Positions 11,602-20,684 of a DNA stretch of 64,000 nucleotides are shown piece after piece. The notes beneath the pieces are model-generated. The model ran no database searches. It saw nothing but the letters and a program-made list of their open reading frames with translations, and was not told where the DNA came from. Made by a program: the position numbers and the translations under genes. Each line of letters begins with the position of its first letter. Within the stretch, counting starts at the first letter, position 1. The DNA comes from Alphaproteobacteria bacterium (GTDB taxonomy: Bacteria > Pseudomonadota > Alphaproteobacteria > RF32 > CAG-239): positions 1-64,000 of the forward strand of contig JAFUBQ010000020.1 of NCBI GenBank assembly GCA_017460085.1, given 5' to 3'.

Positions 11602-12147
11602 ATGAAACTCCACCGGCTTACGCCGGTGGTATCATTTTAGGTCAAGCCAAGCTTGTCCTAAATCTTCGCGTCCTTGATATTCTATATAGCGTTGTATCAC
11701 TGCCTCATTAACCCCTACGGTACTGACAAAATACCCATCTGACCAAACACTTTATGTACCGAAATAGCATTTTTTAAGAAACGTGTATTGCTTTTTCAAA
11801 TCCCTCGCCGTGTTTGATTTTATTATGCGCACAACACTACCCACACTCATCTTTGGTGGTATCGAAACCAACAGATATATATGGTCTCTGTCGTGATTTT
11901 GTTCTATGAAGTATATTTGTGGGTAGTGTTCGTGAATTTCTATCAACCGTTTCTTAAAAAATCCATATACACCAGCGTTGAATATCTTTTTACGGTATTT
12001 TGTCACTATCACTATATGATAGTGGCAGTGATACACGCAATTACTTTGTTTGCTATACTTTATTTCTTCCATAACCGCAGTATAGCGCGAAGATTTAGGA
12101 TTGTCTTCATCTACCTGCTTGCGCAGGTAGTGTTACGTTCGAATCAT
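11602..12147 (-). mobile_element. IS200/IS605-like insertion sequence, inactive full-length copy
   Basis: The element has one small transposase gene and subterminal hairpins rather than terminal inverted repeats, as in the IS200 group. At the transposase 3' side there is a CCACCGGC/GCCGGTGG hairpin; at the other end a CTACCTGC/GCAGGTAG hairpin. A 14-bp subterminal inverted repeat (CCTAAATCTTCGCG at 11657 and its complement at 12086) is also present. Boundaries come from alignment with the shorter copy at 23840-24030, so they are good to a few bases. It sits immediately after the stop codon of the upstream oxidoreductase. Confidence 0.85.
11632..12072 (-). pseudogene. tnpA: IS200-like transposase TnpA, inactivated
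   Basis: TnpA of this group is a Y1 HUH single-strand transposase. The reading frame spans 146 codons but has an in-frame TAA at 11752-11754 (codon 107), just before SVWSDGYFVSTVGVNEAV. The downstream part, with the helix carrying the presumed catalytic Tyr (VIQRYIEYQ), stays in frame to TGA. The HUH motif is also changed: it reads DHIYLLVS where the family has DHVHLL, so the second histidine is Tyr. The ATG lies in the loop of an 8-bp hairpin (GCTATACT/AGTATAGC). Both lesions predict no transposition. Confidence 0.88.
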
Positions 12148-12181
12148 AGAAACAGCGATTAATTTATGAGGAATAAATTTA

Positions 12182-13371
12182 ATGAAAAAAGAAAAGTTTT
12201 CTACCTCTTGGGGATTTATTTTGACAGCTGCAGGTTCGGCCATCGGCTTAGGCAATATTTGGCGTTTTCCGTATTTATGCGGACAATATGGCGGAATGAG
12301 CTTTATTTTGCTATATTTGCTGATTTTATTTTTGATTTGTAATCCGCTCATGGTATCGGAAATTGCAATAGGCCGCACAGCTAAAAGCAACTGCGTTGAT
12401 GCGTTTAAGCTCATCGGTGAGCAAATCGGAATAAAATATCCTCAATTATGGTCATTTTTCGGCGGTTGGTGCGCCGCATTCGGAGTTACAGTTTGCTTAT
12501 CTTTCTATTTTTTGGTTGCCAGCTGGGTATTATATTATTTTTTAGAGGCCGTAAGTGGTAAATTAATGCTTATCAACCAAAATAATTTAGCCGACGAATT
12601 TGGCCAACTTACTCAAAGTTTTTCAATTCAACTTAGCTGCGGTTTCATTTTTCTTTTCATTACCACCTTAATTGTAATTGCCGGTGTAAAAAAAGGAATT
12701 GAACGTGTCAGCACATATTTAATGCCAATTTTATTTTTTATTTTTATATTGTTGTGCGCACGCTCATTAACTTTAGAAGGCGCAAGCAAAGGTGTAGATT
12801 TTTGCTGACAATTAACCTAGAATATTTAGGCTTTACCGATGATGGATTTCAATGTAAACCTCTGATTGAAACATTTACAGCCGCATTAGGCCAAGCCTTT
12901 ATTTCGCTTTCATTAGGCTTTGGAATATTATTAGTTTACGGCTCATATTTTTCACCTAAAGAAAACTTATTTATGGCTGTTAGCAGCATTGAGTTTTTTG
13001 ATACGCTGGCCGCACTTTTAAGCGTGGCTATTATAATTCCCGTAATTTTTGCTGCCGGTTTATCCTCAACCTCAGGTCCCGGATTAACTTTTATCAGTTT
13101 ACCACACATTTTTCAGCACCTGTCCGGCGGATATTTTTGGGCATTTGCTTTCTATTTATTGCTGATTTTAGCTACAGTAACCTCCACAATTTCTATCTTT
13201 GAAATGCTAACAAATTTACTTACAGGATATAAAGCTATGAAACCGATTATTCATAATATCCGCCGAAGCGCCCATGTTTCAACCACATTCACCCGCTACT
13301 TTTTGATAACGTTACGCTACATTGCCCCAATCGGTTTAATAATTTTGCTTCTTTGCGCGGTTACAAACTAA
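12182..13371 (+). pseudogene. Sodium:neurotransmitter symporter family (NSS), frameshifted and shortened
   Basis: NSS transporters carry amino acids with Na+ through the inner membrane. The frame opens with the TM1 signature SAIGLGNIWRFPY and runs through TM5 to a stop at 12808. The next part, starting about 12800 in the -1 frame, continues with TM6 (LGQAFISLSLGFGILLVYGSYF), TM7 and TM8. The junction is a run of five T at 12800-12804, so one lost base explains it. After TM8 the protein jumps to a short final segment RYIAPIGLIILLL; TM9-TM11 of the family are absent, a second lesion. About 395 codons remain against roughly 440-510 in intact homologues. Confidence 0.82.
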
Positions 13372-13379
13372 AAGAATAT

Positions 13380-14609
13380 TTATTCATATCTTAAGGCGTT
13401 AATCGGATTTAAAAGTGAGGCTTTATAAGCCGGAAAAAAGCCGAACAACAAACCGACAATACCGGAAAAACTAAACGGCAACAACACATAAAATGTTGAT
13501 AAAACCGCCGGAATTGAAGTAAATAGCGGCAAAATTAAGGTGCCGATGATGCCAAACGCTACACCGATTAAACCGCCGATAAGCGATAATATCAGCGCCT
13601 CCATCAAAAATTGCCACCTAATATCCCAGCGCTTAGCGCCAATTGCCATTCTAATTCCAATTTCCCGTGTGCGTTCGGTTACTGAAACCAGCATAATATT
13701 CATAATACCGATACCGCCGACAAGAAGCGAAATTGAAGCAATGGAACCAAGCAAAATTGTCATAATTTGCGTTGATGACTGCATCATCTCCATAAATTGC
13801 GTCAAATTCATAATGGAAAAATCATCTTCCTTATTCAAGCCCAAATTATGCCGTTGCCGCAAAAGCGCTGCAATTTCTTCCTGCGAAGTGTATGTATCTT
13901 CAGACCGATAAGCCTGCAGCATAATCATATTAACCATATCTGGAAACTGCGTGCCGGAAACTTTTTTCTGCACTGTTGAAAGCGGCAGATAAATCATATC
14001 ATCTTGGTCTTGCCCCGGACCGCTTTGCCCGCGCGCCGTTAAAGCTCCTATTACCGTAAACGGAATACCTTTCACACGAATTGTTTTGCCTAAAGGGTCA
14101 ATATCTCCAAAAAGCTCTTTAACCACTGTCTGCCCTAAAATAGCCACCTTATTAGCGTTTTTCAAATCTGCTTCTGAAAAAAAGCGCCCATAGGCAAGCT
14201 CCCATTCTTTTATATCAAAATAGCGATTGTCCGTTCCAACAATATTAGTTGCCCAGTTGGTGTTGCTATAAACAAGCTGTCCGCTGTCATTAACCACCGG
14301 CGCTGCTAAATAAATAGCAGCCACTTTTTCTTCAATAGCGTTGGCATCACTGTTTTTCAGTGTCGGCTGCGAACCTCGCCCCATCCGTGCGCCACCCGAT
14401 GTGCTTGAGCCGGAGCGAATCATAATCAAATTCGTTCCCATTGAGCGCATTTCATTTTGCAGCGAAATTTGCGCACCATTACCGATTGAGAGCATCACAA
14501 TTACCGCCGCCACACCGATAATTATGCCCAAGCTGGTTAAAACCGAGCGCATTTTGTTGGCTTTGATGGCGCGCACGGCAATTTTAGTTATGGTTCGCAA
14601 CTCAATCAT
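13380..14609 (-). CDS. MacB-type ABC transporter permease
   Basis: This is the membrane subunit of a tripartite-type exporter. A TM segment at about residues 20-42 is followed by a large periplasmic MacB_PCD region with QLVYSNTNWATNIVGTD and GKTIRVKGIPFTVIGAL. The C-terminal FtsX domain has three TMs and the TREIGIRMAIGAKRWDI signature. In E. coli MacB the ATPase is fused; here it is a separate gene overlapping by 4 bp. With the adaptor gene upstream it forms a three-gene operon. No TolC-like outer-membrane gene is in the window. The substrate is unknown (MacAB systems export macrolides, peptides or lipoprotein-like cargo). Confidence 0.9.
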   Translation of the reverse strand: MIELRTITKIAVRAIKANKMRSVLTSLGIIIGVAAVIVMLSIGNGAQISLQNEMRSMGTNLIMIRSGSSTSGGARMGRGSQPTLKNSDANAIEEKVAAIYLAAPVVNDSGQLVYSNTNWATNIVGTDNRYFDIKEWELAYGRFFSEADLKNANKVAILGQTVVKELFGDIDPLGKTIRVKGIPFTVIGALTARGQSGPGQDQDDMIYLPLSTVQKKVSGTQFPDMVNMIMLQAYRSEDTYTSQEEIAALLRQRHNLGLNKEDDFSIMNLTQFMEMMQSSTQIMTILLGSIASISLLVGGIGIMNIMLVSVTERTREIGIRMAIGAKRWDIRWQFLMEALILSLIGGLIGVAFGIIGTLILPLFTSIPAVLSTFYVLLPFSFSGIVGLLFGFFPAYKASLLNPINALRYE

Positions 14610-15313
14610 TTCCCTGCCCTTTTCTCGTTTGGTTTGTCGCTGTGAATTTCACCATCAACAATTTTAATAATCCGCTTAGCATACAGCGCAATATCTTCCT
14701 CATGCGTCACCAAAATAATGGTGCGCTTAAATTCTTGGTTCAAACGTGTGAACAGCGTCATAATTTCCACACTCATTTTCGTATCTAAATTTCCGGTCGG
14801 TTCATCAGCAAAAATAATCGGAGCATTGTTGACTATGGCACGAGCAATAGCCACACGTTGCTGCTGTCCGCCTGAAAGCTGATTCGGCTGGTGATGCATA
14901 CGTTCTTTCAAGCCTACTTCGGTCAGCGCCTTAATAGCTTTTTTGCGCCGTGTTTTATCATCTAAGCCGGAATATACCATCGGTAATTCCACATTTTCAA
15001 GCGCCGATGTGCGTGAAAGCAAATTAAACCCCTGAAACACAAACCCAATCTTGCGATTACGAATTTCAGCCAGTTCATCGGCATCTAAATTTTCCACATT
15101 CTGCCCATCTAAAGCATATTGCCCCGATGACGGCGTGTCTAAACACCCCAAAATATTCATCAATGTCGATTTTCCCGAACCGGAAGGCCCCATAATTGCC
15201 ACAAATTCACCGGCCTTAATTTCTAAATCAATGCCTTTTAAAATCTCCAAATCAAACCCGTCCAGCGGATAGCTTTTATGAATATTTTTCAACTTTATCA
15301 GCGTTTCGGTCAT
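14606..15313 (-). CDS. ABC transporter ATP-binding protein (MacB/LolD type)
   Basis: This cytoplasmic ATPase energises the adjoining permease. Walker A GPSGSGKST is near residue 42, the signature LSGGQQQRVAIARA near 145, and Walker B IIFADEPTGNLD with the family-typical D-loop near 165. The 235 residues fit the MacB/LolD/FtsE class. It overlaps both neighbours by 1-4 bp, indicating tight translational coupling with the permease and adaptor. Confidence 0.93.
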   Translation of the reverse strand: MTETLIKLKNIHKSYPLDGFDLEILKGIDLEIKAGEFVAIMGPSGSGKSTLMNILGCLDTPSSGQYALDGQNVENLDADELAEIRNRKIGFVFQGFNLLSRTSALENVELPMVYSGLDDKTRRKKAIKALTEVGLKERMHHQPNQLSGGQQQRVAIARAIVNNAPIIFADEPTGNLDTKMSVEIMTLFTRLNQEFKRTIILVTHEEDIALYAKRIIKIVDGEIHSDKPNEKRAGK

Positions 15314-16539
15314 CAGCGCGGCATCCTTAAACGCATATTCTTTTTAACGTCTTTAGCGCTGCTCTTAGAAACAATCACTTTGTCGCCGGCCTGCAATTTG
15401 TCAGAAATAATCTGCGTATAATTATCATCACTAATTCCCATTTTAACGGCAATGCGCTGCGGCTCGTCTTTTTTCAGAACCCAAACGCCGCGGTCTTGAT
15501 AACGCTTGGCATTTTCGCTGTCATCCATATAAAAACGCAAAGCCTGATTCGGCGCCAGCAACACATTTTTTTCATCGGCAGTAATAATTTCCACATTTGC
15601 CGTCATACCCGGTTTAAGTTTCAGCTCACTGTTGTCAATTTCAATCACCACCATATATGTTACCACATTAGAGGTGGTTAAAGCCTCGTTGCGCACTTGA
15701 ACAACTTTACCGTGAAAATATTCATCGGCATAGCTATCTACTGTAAAACGCACGGCCTGTCCGTCTTTCACCCTAGCAATATCAGCTTCTGCCACCGTTG
15801 CTTCAATTTGCATTTTGGTTAAATCTTCCGCCACTGAAAACAGCTCAGGTGTTGAAAAACTGGCCGCCACGGTCTGCCCAACTTCCACCGCTTTAGAAAT
15901 AACAATACCATTCACCGGTGATTTAATTTCCGTATATGAAAGCTCGGTTAAAGCCGAATTAAGCGCCGCTTCTGCCTGTTTTACCTGCGCTTGGTCTAAT
16001 TGCAGCTGCGCCAACGCATTATCATAATCACGCTCGGCTGCCTCTAAATCTTTTTCGGTAGAATATTTTGAAGCATTCAATTTACTAATTCTATCCAGAG
16101 CCTTTTTGTAATATTTAATATTATTTTCTTCCACCGCCACCTGCGCTTTGGCAATATCAAGCGCCGCTTCGCGTTGCGCCACATTAGCCTTGGCATTATC
16201 TTGGTCAATTAAAGCCAAAAGCTGTCCTTCTTTCACTTCGGAATTGTAATCCACATAAATTTCCGCAATGCGCCCTGATGCTTGCGTGCCGATAGACACG
16301 GTTGAAAGCGGATTAATGGTGCCGGAAGCCGTAATAATTGCCGTAATATCACCCATAATCAGCGGTTGTGTCTTATATGTTTGTGCATTTTTAGCACCGA
16401 AAATACTGCTGAGAATCCACAAAACCGCCGCCATACCGATTAAAAGCGTTAACCACATTTTCCAGCCCCACTGCCGCCAATGAACGCTTTTCATTTTTTC
16501 TTGCAGTTTGGCAAAAAATGCCTTAACCGTCCGTATCAT
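15313..16539 (-). CDS. MacA-like periplasmic adaptor (HlyD/RND membrane fusion protein)
   Basis: This adaptor bridges the inner-membrane exporter to an outer-membrane channel. The N-terminal anchor lies around residues 29-48. It is followed by a barrel/lipoyl half-motif (GRIAEIYVDYNSEVKEGQLLA), a coiled-coil hairpin rich in Ala/Gln/Lys (about 110-185), the second lipoyl half (SPVNGIVISKAVEVGQTV) and a membrane-proximal domain. The 408 residues match MacA. It is first in the operon; its stop overlaps the ATPase start. Confidence 0.9.
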   Translation of the reverse strand: MIRTVKAFFAKLQEKMKSVHWRQWGWKMWLTLLIGMAAVLWILSSIFGAKNAQTYKTQPLIMGDITAIITASGTINPLSTVSIGTQASGRIAEIYVDYNSEVKEGQLLALIDQDNAKANVAQREAALDIAKAQVAVEENNIKYYKKALDRISKLNASKYSTEKDLEAAERDYDNALAQLQLDQAQVKQAEAALNSALTELSYTEIKSPVNGIVISKAVEVGQTVAASFSTPELFSVAEDLTKMQIEATVAEADIARVKDGQAVRFTVDSYADEYFHGKVVQVRNEALTTSNVVTYMVVIEIDNSELKLKPGMTANVEIITADEKNVLLAPNQALRFYMDDSENAKRYQDRGVWVLKKDEPQRIAVKMGISDDNYTQIISDKLQAGDKVIVSKSSAKDVKKNMRLRMPR

Positions 16540-16565
16540 TTTTCATTCTCCTTACATTTTTTGCA

Positions 16566-16787
16566 TTAAAGATAGTCAAATTTTCCGCTCATGTCCAGTA
16601 ATTTATGATTTTTATAATCTGATACTGACAAAAAATAGACTTTGAAATTTCTGACCAAGGAATCCTGTTCCGCGGTCACTTCAAAGATATGCCCAACTTT
16701 GTAAAAAAGCTGTGGCAAATCTAAAAAAGCAGCGTTTTTGTTTTCCTTCACCGGAGAGCAGAAACGTTGTTTTTTTATAATCATCAT
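16566..16787 (-). CDS. Small hypothetical protein, doubtful
   Basis: A 73-codon frame with GAG seven bases before its ATG. It contains no recognised motif, membrane segment or signal peptide. It could be a real small gene, a remnant of a longer one, or chance. The segment LFYKVGHIFEVTAEQDSLVRNF reads like ordinary protein, which is the only reason to list it. It lies 27 bp upstream of the MacA-like gene on the same strand. Confidence 0.3.
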   Translation of the reverse strand: MMIIKKQRFCSPVKENKNAAFLDLPQLFYKVGHIFEVTAEQDSLVRNFKVYFLSVSDYKNHKLLDMSGKFDYL

Positions 16788-16850
16788 ATTCTCACAGCAT
16801 CACCGCTTAATTTTTCTCAATGCGCTGATAAAAAATGACCACAATGTTAT

Positions 16851-16886
16851 AAAAAAACAAGCTGCAAAAACAATATCTGCAGCCTG
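16851..16886 (-). terminator. Rho-independent terminator after lon
   Basis: On the minus strand CAGGCTGCA pairs with TGCAGCTTG (9 bp, one G-T) and is followed by seven T. It lies 29 bp past the lon stop codon. Confidence 0.75.
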
Positions 16887-16914
16887 CAAGTTTATAATTT
16901 TACAGATATTTGGC

Positions 16915-19263
16915 TTATTTCCTTAGGGCAATATCCAAAACTTCTGCCGCCTTAGAAACCGGAATAATTTCCATGCCTTCCTTAACATTGGCCGGAATTT
17001 CTGCCAAGTCTTTCACGTTTTCTTGCGGAATTATCACTGTTTTAATGCCGCCGCGCAATGCCGCCAACAGCTTCTCCTTCAAGCCGCCAATTGGCAACAC
17101 CCTGCCCTGCAGCGTAATTTCTCCGGTCATTGCCACATCGCTTCTAACCGGCCGCTTAGTAAACACCGAAACAAGCGTTGTATACATAGCCACACCGGCT
17201 GAAGGACCGTCCTTAGGCGTTGCCCCCTCAGGCACATGAACGTGAACATCGGTCTTGTCAAACACTTCCGGATTTATTCCTAAATCTAACGAATGAGAAC
17301 GAACAACCGAATATGCCGTTTCAATCGATTCTTTCATCACATCGCCAAGTTTGCCGGTTTGTGTTACCTTGCCCTTGCCCGGCATATCTACCGCTTCAAT
17401 AAACAAAATATCTCCGCCAACTTCCGTCCACGCCAAACCGGTCGTCACGCCAATGTGGTCTTCCGTATCGGCAACACCATAGCTAAAACGCTTAACCCCA
17501 AGATAGTGCTCAATGTTTTCCGGCGTTACCTCTATTGTAACACATTTTTCCTTGTCCATCAAAATTTCTTTGGTGGCCTTGCGCGCAATGGTTGCCAGCT
17601 CACGCTCTAAATTACGCACACCGGCCTCACGCGTATAATAACGAATTATGTGACGAATCGCCTCGTCGGTAATAATCAGCTCAGAACACTGCACCGCATT
17701 TTCATCAAACACTTTGTTTATTAAGTGACGTTTGGCAATTTCTACCTTTTCATCTTCCGTATAGCCGTCAAGACGTATAATTTCCATACGGTCCAACAGC
17801 GGACGCGGCATATCAAGTGAATTCGCCGTTGTCACAAACATAACATCAGACAAATCATAATCCACTTCCAAATAGTGGTCTTCAAAAGTGTTGTTTTGTT
17901 CAGGGTCCAAAACTTCCAACAATGCCGAACTCGGGTCTCCGCGCCAATCATTGCCGAGCTTGTCTATTTCATCAAGCAAAAATAACGGATTCGTGGTGCC
18001 CGCCTTTTTCATCGACTGCAACACTTTCCCCGGCATAGCGCCAACATATGTGCGTCGATGCCCGCGAATTTCCGCCTCGTCACGCATGCCGCCCAATGAA
18101 GCACGCACAAAATGTCTGTTCGTGGCACGGGCTATGGAACGTCCGAGCGATGTTTTACCAACCCCCGGAGGGCCTACCAAGCATAAAATCGGTGCCTTCA
18201 AACGTTTAGAACGGGATTGCACCGCTAAATATTCCACAATGCGCTCTTTTACCTTTTCTAAGCCATAATGGTCTTCATCTAAAATACGAATTGCTGTTTC
18301 TAAATCTTTGTTTAACTTTGTTTTTTTATCCCACGGTAAATCTAAAAGCCAGTCTAGATAATTGCGAATAACCGAAGTTTCCGGCGAACTCTGATTCATT
18401 GAACGCATTTTTTTCAACTCTGCCAGCGCTTTTTCGCGCGCCTCTTTAGAAAATTTGGTGGCGTTTATACGTTTTAAATATTCACCATATTCATCATCTT
18501 CGCCTTGATTCAGTTCTTTTTGAATAGCCTTAATCTGTTCATTTAAATAATATTCCTTTTGGCTTTTTTCCATTTGTTTTTTAACACGGCTCTTTATTTT
18601 ATCTTCAACTTCAGAAACCAACATTTCTGTATCTATAAGCTGCAAAAGTTTGTTTAAGCGCTCTTTTAACGTATTTGTTTCTAACAAAAATTGCTTATCT
18701 TGAGTTTTTAATGATAAATGTGAAGCAATTGTATCTGCTAATTTATCATATTCATCAATTTGTTTAACAGATTGGATAACATCAATAGGTATTTTCTTAT
18801 TTGTTTTTACATAATCCTCAAATTGGCTGATAACTGCCCTTGCCCACGATTCCAGCTCAGTAACATCTTCTGTAGCTTGAGGATATGAATGAGCCGTTGC
18901 AAAAATGCAGCTTTCGTCATCATTATAATCTTCTATTTTAACCCGCTCCACACCTTCTACCAAAATTTTTACCGTGCCATCAGGCAATTTAAGCATTTGC
19001 AAAATATTACCGAGAGTACCGACTTTATATAAATCTTTAATTTTAGGCACTTCAGTTTCAGCTTTTTTCTGCATAACTAAAATAATTTGCGAGGCTTTAT
19101 CATTTGCAGCTTGCACAGCTTCTATAGATTTATCGCGGCCAACAAAAATAGGCACAATCATCTTGGGATAAACTACAACATCACGCAAAGGTAAAACCGG
19201 CAAAACAACTTCTTTTTTTGTGTTCTTCACTCTTTTTTTAATTTTTTCAACAACTTTCGTCAT
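16915..19263 (-). CDS. lon: ATP-dependent protease Lon
   Basis: Lon degrades misfolded and regulatory proteins in the cytoplasm; in Caulobacter it turns over CcrM and DnaA. The N-terminal substrate domain (LPVLPLRDVVVYPKMIVPIFVGR) is followed by the AAA+ module with Walker A GPPGVGKTS and Walker B FLLDEIDK. The C-terminal protease domain has the catalytic Ser in PKDGPSAGVAM and Lys in GGLKEKLLAALRGG. The 782 residues are normal. It is transcribed alone, between its own promoter and a terminator. Confidence 0.97.
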   Translation of the reverse strand: MTKVVEKIKKRVKNTKKEVVLPVLPLRDVVVYPKMIVPIFVGRDKSIEAVQAANDKASQIILVMQKKAETEVPKIKDLYKVGTLGNILQMLKLPDGTVKILVEGVERVKIEDYNDDESCIFATAHSYPQATEDVTELESWARAVISQFEDYVKTNKKIPIDVIQSVKQIDEYDKLADTIASHLSLKTQDKQFLLETNTLKERLNKLLQLIDTEMLVSEVEDKIKSRVKKQMEKSQKEYYLNEQIKAIQKELNQGEDDEYGEYLKRINATKFSKEAREKALAELKKMRSMNQSSPETSVIRNYLDWLLDLPWDKKTKLNKDLETAIRILDEDHYGLEKVKERIVEYLAVQSRSKRLKAPILCLVGPPGVGKTSLGRSIARATNRHFVRASLGGMRDEAEIRGHRRTYVGAMPGKVLQSMKKAGTTNPLFLLDEIDKLGNDWRGDPSSALLEVLDPEQNNTFEDHYLEVDYDLSDVMFVTTANSLDMPRPLLDRMEIIRLDGYTEDEKVEIAKRHLINKVFDENAVQCSELIITDEAIRHIIRYYTREAGVRNLERELATIARKATKEILMDKEKCVTIEVTPENIEHYLGVKRFSYGVADTEDHIGVTTGLAWTEVGGDILFIEAVDMPGKGKVTQTGKLGDVMKESIETAYSVVRSHSLDLGINPEVFDKTDVHVHVPEGATPKDGPSAGVAMYTTLVSVFTKRPVRSDVAMTGEITLQGRVLPIGGLKEKLLAALRGGIKTVIIPQENVKDLAEIPANVKEGMEIIPVSKAAEVLDIALRK

Positions 19264-19297
19264 TTTGAAATTCTCTCCGTTTAAAATATCTTTCTAA

Positions 19298-19326
19298 TAT
19301 ATAGGTTAGGTTTATGCTTTCGACAA
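19298..19326 (-). promoter_or_regulatory. Candidate promoter of lon
   Basis: On the minus strand TTGTCG is followed after 17 bp by TATATA, about 35 bp from the lon start. It fits a sigma-70 site; I do not see a heat-shock (sigma-32) consensus. Confidence 0.55.
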
Positions 19327-19368
19327 GACCGCACCCGATTTTTCCCCAAATTTATTTAATATGCAAAT

Positions 19369-19647
19369 TCAAGCCAATGCCAAAACATTAGCATGCCGCA
19401 ATAAATAAGCATCTACGGCATCTTCAATTTTTTGCTGCAGACGTTTCCATTCATTCTTTTTAATGAGCGGCAACACATTTTTAATTGCCGCATAATCTGT
19501 TTCCATGGCAAAAGCAGCAAACGCCAAAACCTGATTTGTGGCACCGCTTAAATATATACCTTCATCGCAATCCGGATATAAAGCCAAAAAGTATAAATAT
19601 AGACTGTTTATCTGCTCTATTTGTTTATTTGTTATTTTCAATTTCAT
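19369..19647 (-). CDS. Hypothetical protein, 92 aa
   Basis: A soluble, mostly helical-looking protein with no recognised domain. The start is supported by AGGTGA seven bases upstream. The segments SGATNQVLAFAAFAMETDYAAIKN and KRLQQKIEDAVDAYLLRHAN look like structured helices. It is monocistronic, between lon and the divergent pheA. Function unknown. Confidence 0.6.
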   Translation of the reverse strand: MKLKITNKQIEQINSLYLYFLALYPDCDEGIYLSGATNQVLAFAAFAMETDYAAIKNVLPLIKKNEWKRLQQKIEDAVDAYLLRHANVLALA

Positions 19648-19837
19648 AATTTTTCACCTATTCAAACATAGGATATTTATTATATTAGTAAATGTCAATA
19701 ATATTTTTATTATTGTTAATTTAAATTTTCATATTTTTTCATCTATGGGAAAAATTGTGTGCAACAACCTGAAATATATTGACATTTCAACTTCTTTTAA
19801 GCCATTCTCAGCTAAACTAGAAAAAGGAAGAAAAAAT

Positions 19838-20683
19838 ATGCAAAAAATTGCTTATCAGGGTGTGGCGGGGGCTTATTCGCACATTGCTTGCCTCGATCTT
19901 TTTCCCAAGCAGGAATACATTGCTTGCGACACCTTTGAGATTGCTATGGATATGGTAAAAAACAAAATTGCCGATAAAGCAGTTATTCCTGTGGAAAATT
20001 CAAATGCCGGACGTGTCACCGATGTGCATTTTTTATTACCGGAAGCCGGACTTTTTATTGTCGGCGAACATTTTTTGCGTGTAGAACATCAGCTTTTGGC
20101 TCTCAAAGGAGCAAAATTAGAGAACATTGTTTGCGCCGCTTCGCATCCGCAAGCCTTAGCCCAATGTTCCGATTTTTTAAAACAGCACAACATTAAGGCT
20201 GTTTCCCGCATAGACACAGCAAAATCATGCGAAAAAATTGTTTTGGAACAAGATATGAGCAAAGCCGCAATTGCCTCAAAACTGGCAGCACAAATTTACG
20301 GATTGGATATTTTAGCTGCAAATATTGAAAATGCACGCAACAACACTACACGCTTTCTGATTATGCAAAAAGAGCAAGAAATGCCAAGTGATAATGGAGA
20401 TAAATATATCACTTCAATTGTTTTCACCACAAAGCATATTCCGGCGGCATTATATAAAGTTTTAGGCGGTTTTGCCACTAACGGCATCAATATTTCCAAA
20501 CTGGAAAGCTACTTATTAAACGGCAAATTCTTTTCAGCACGATTTTATATTGAAGTTGAACAACACATTGAATCTAAGGCATTGCAATATGCAATTGCCG
20601 AGCTAAAATTTTTCTCGGAAGAATATCAAATTCTCGGTTGTTATCCTGCCCATTCTTACCGTTATCAAAAACAAGGAACTTAA
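19838..20683 (+). CDS. pheA: Prephenate dehydratase
   Basis: It converts prephenate to phenylpyruvate in phenylalanine synthesis. I chose the ATG giving MQKIAYQGVAGAYSH, preceded by AAGGAAG; a longer in-frame extension upstream has no ribosome site. The catalytic domain shows GAYSH, the VIPVENSNAGRV motif and the NNTTRFLIM motif with the conserved TRF. A C-terminal ACT domain (IVFTTKHIPAALYKVLGGFA) is the usual phenylalanine-sensing part, but the ESRP signature reads ESYL. There is no chorismate mutase domain. It is followed 1 bp later by a kinase-like gene. Confidence 0.92.
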   Translation: MQKIAYQGVAGAYSHIACLDLFPKQEYIACDTFEIAMDMVKNKIADKAVIPVENSNAGRVTDVHFLLPEAGLFIVGEHFLRVEHQLLALKGAKLENIVCAASHPQALAQCSDFLKQHNIKAVSRIDTAKSCEKIVLEQDMSKAAIASKLAAQIYGLDILAANIENARNNTTRFLIMQKEQEMPSDNGDKYITSIVFTTKHIPAALYKVLGGFATNGINISKLESYLLNGKFFSARFYIEVEQHIESKALQYAIAELKFFSEEYQILGCYPAHSYRYQKQGT

Positions 20684-20684
20684 A

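Noticed and set aside
11881..12162. 93-codon plus-strand frame
   Set aside because: It is the reverse of the transposase gene and has no family features.
12790..12830. Possible programmed -1 frameshift in the NSS gene
   Set aside because: The site is a plain T5 run with no canonical slippery heptamer in the right frame, and other helices are missing, so decay is simpler.
19538..19837. 100-residue N-terminal extension of pheA
   Set aside because: It overlaps the neighbouring gene on the other strand, has no ribosome site and does not resemble the family.
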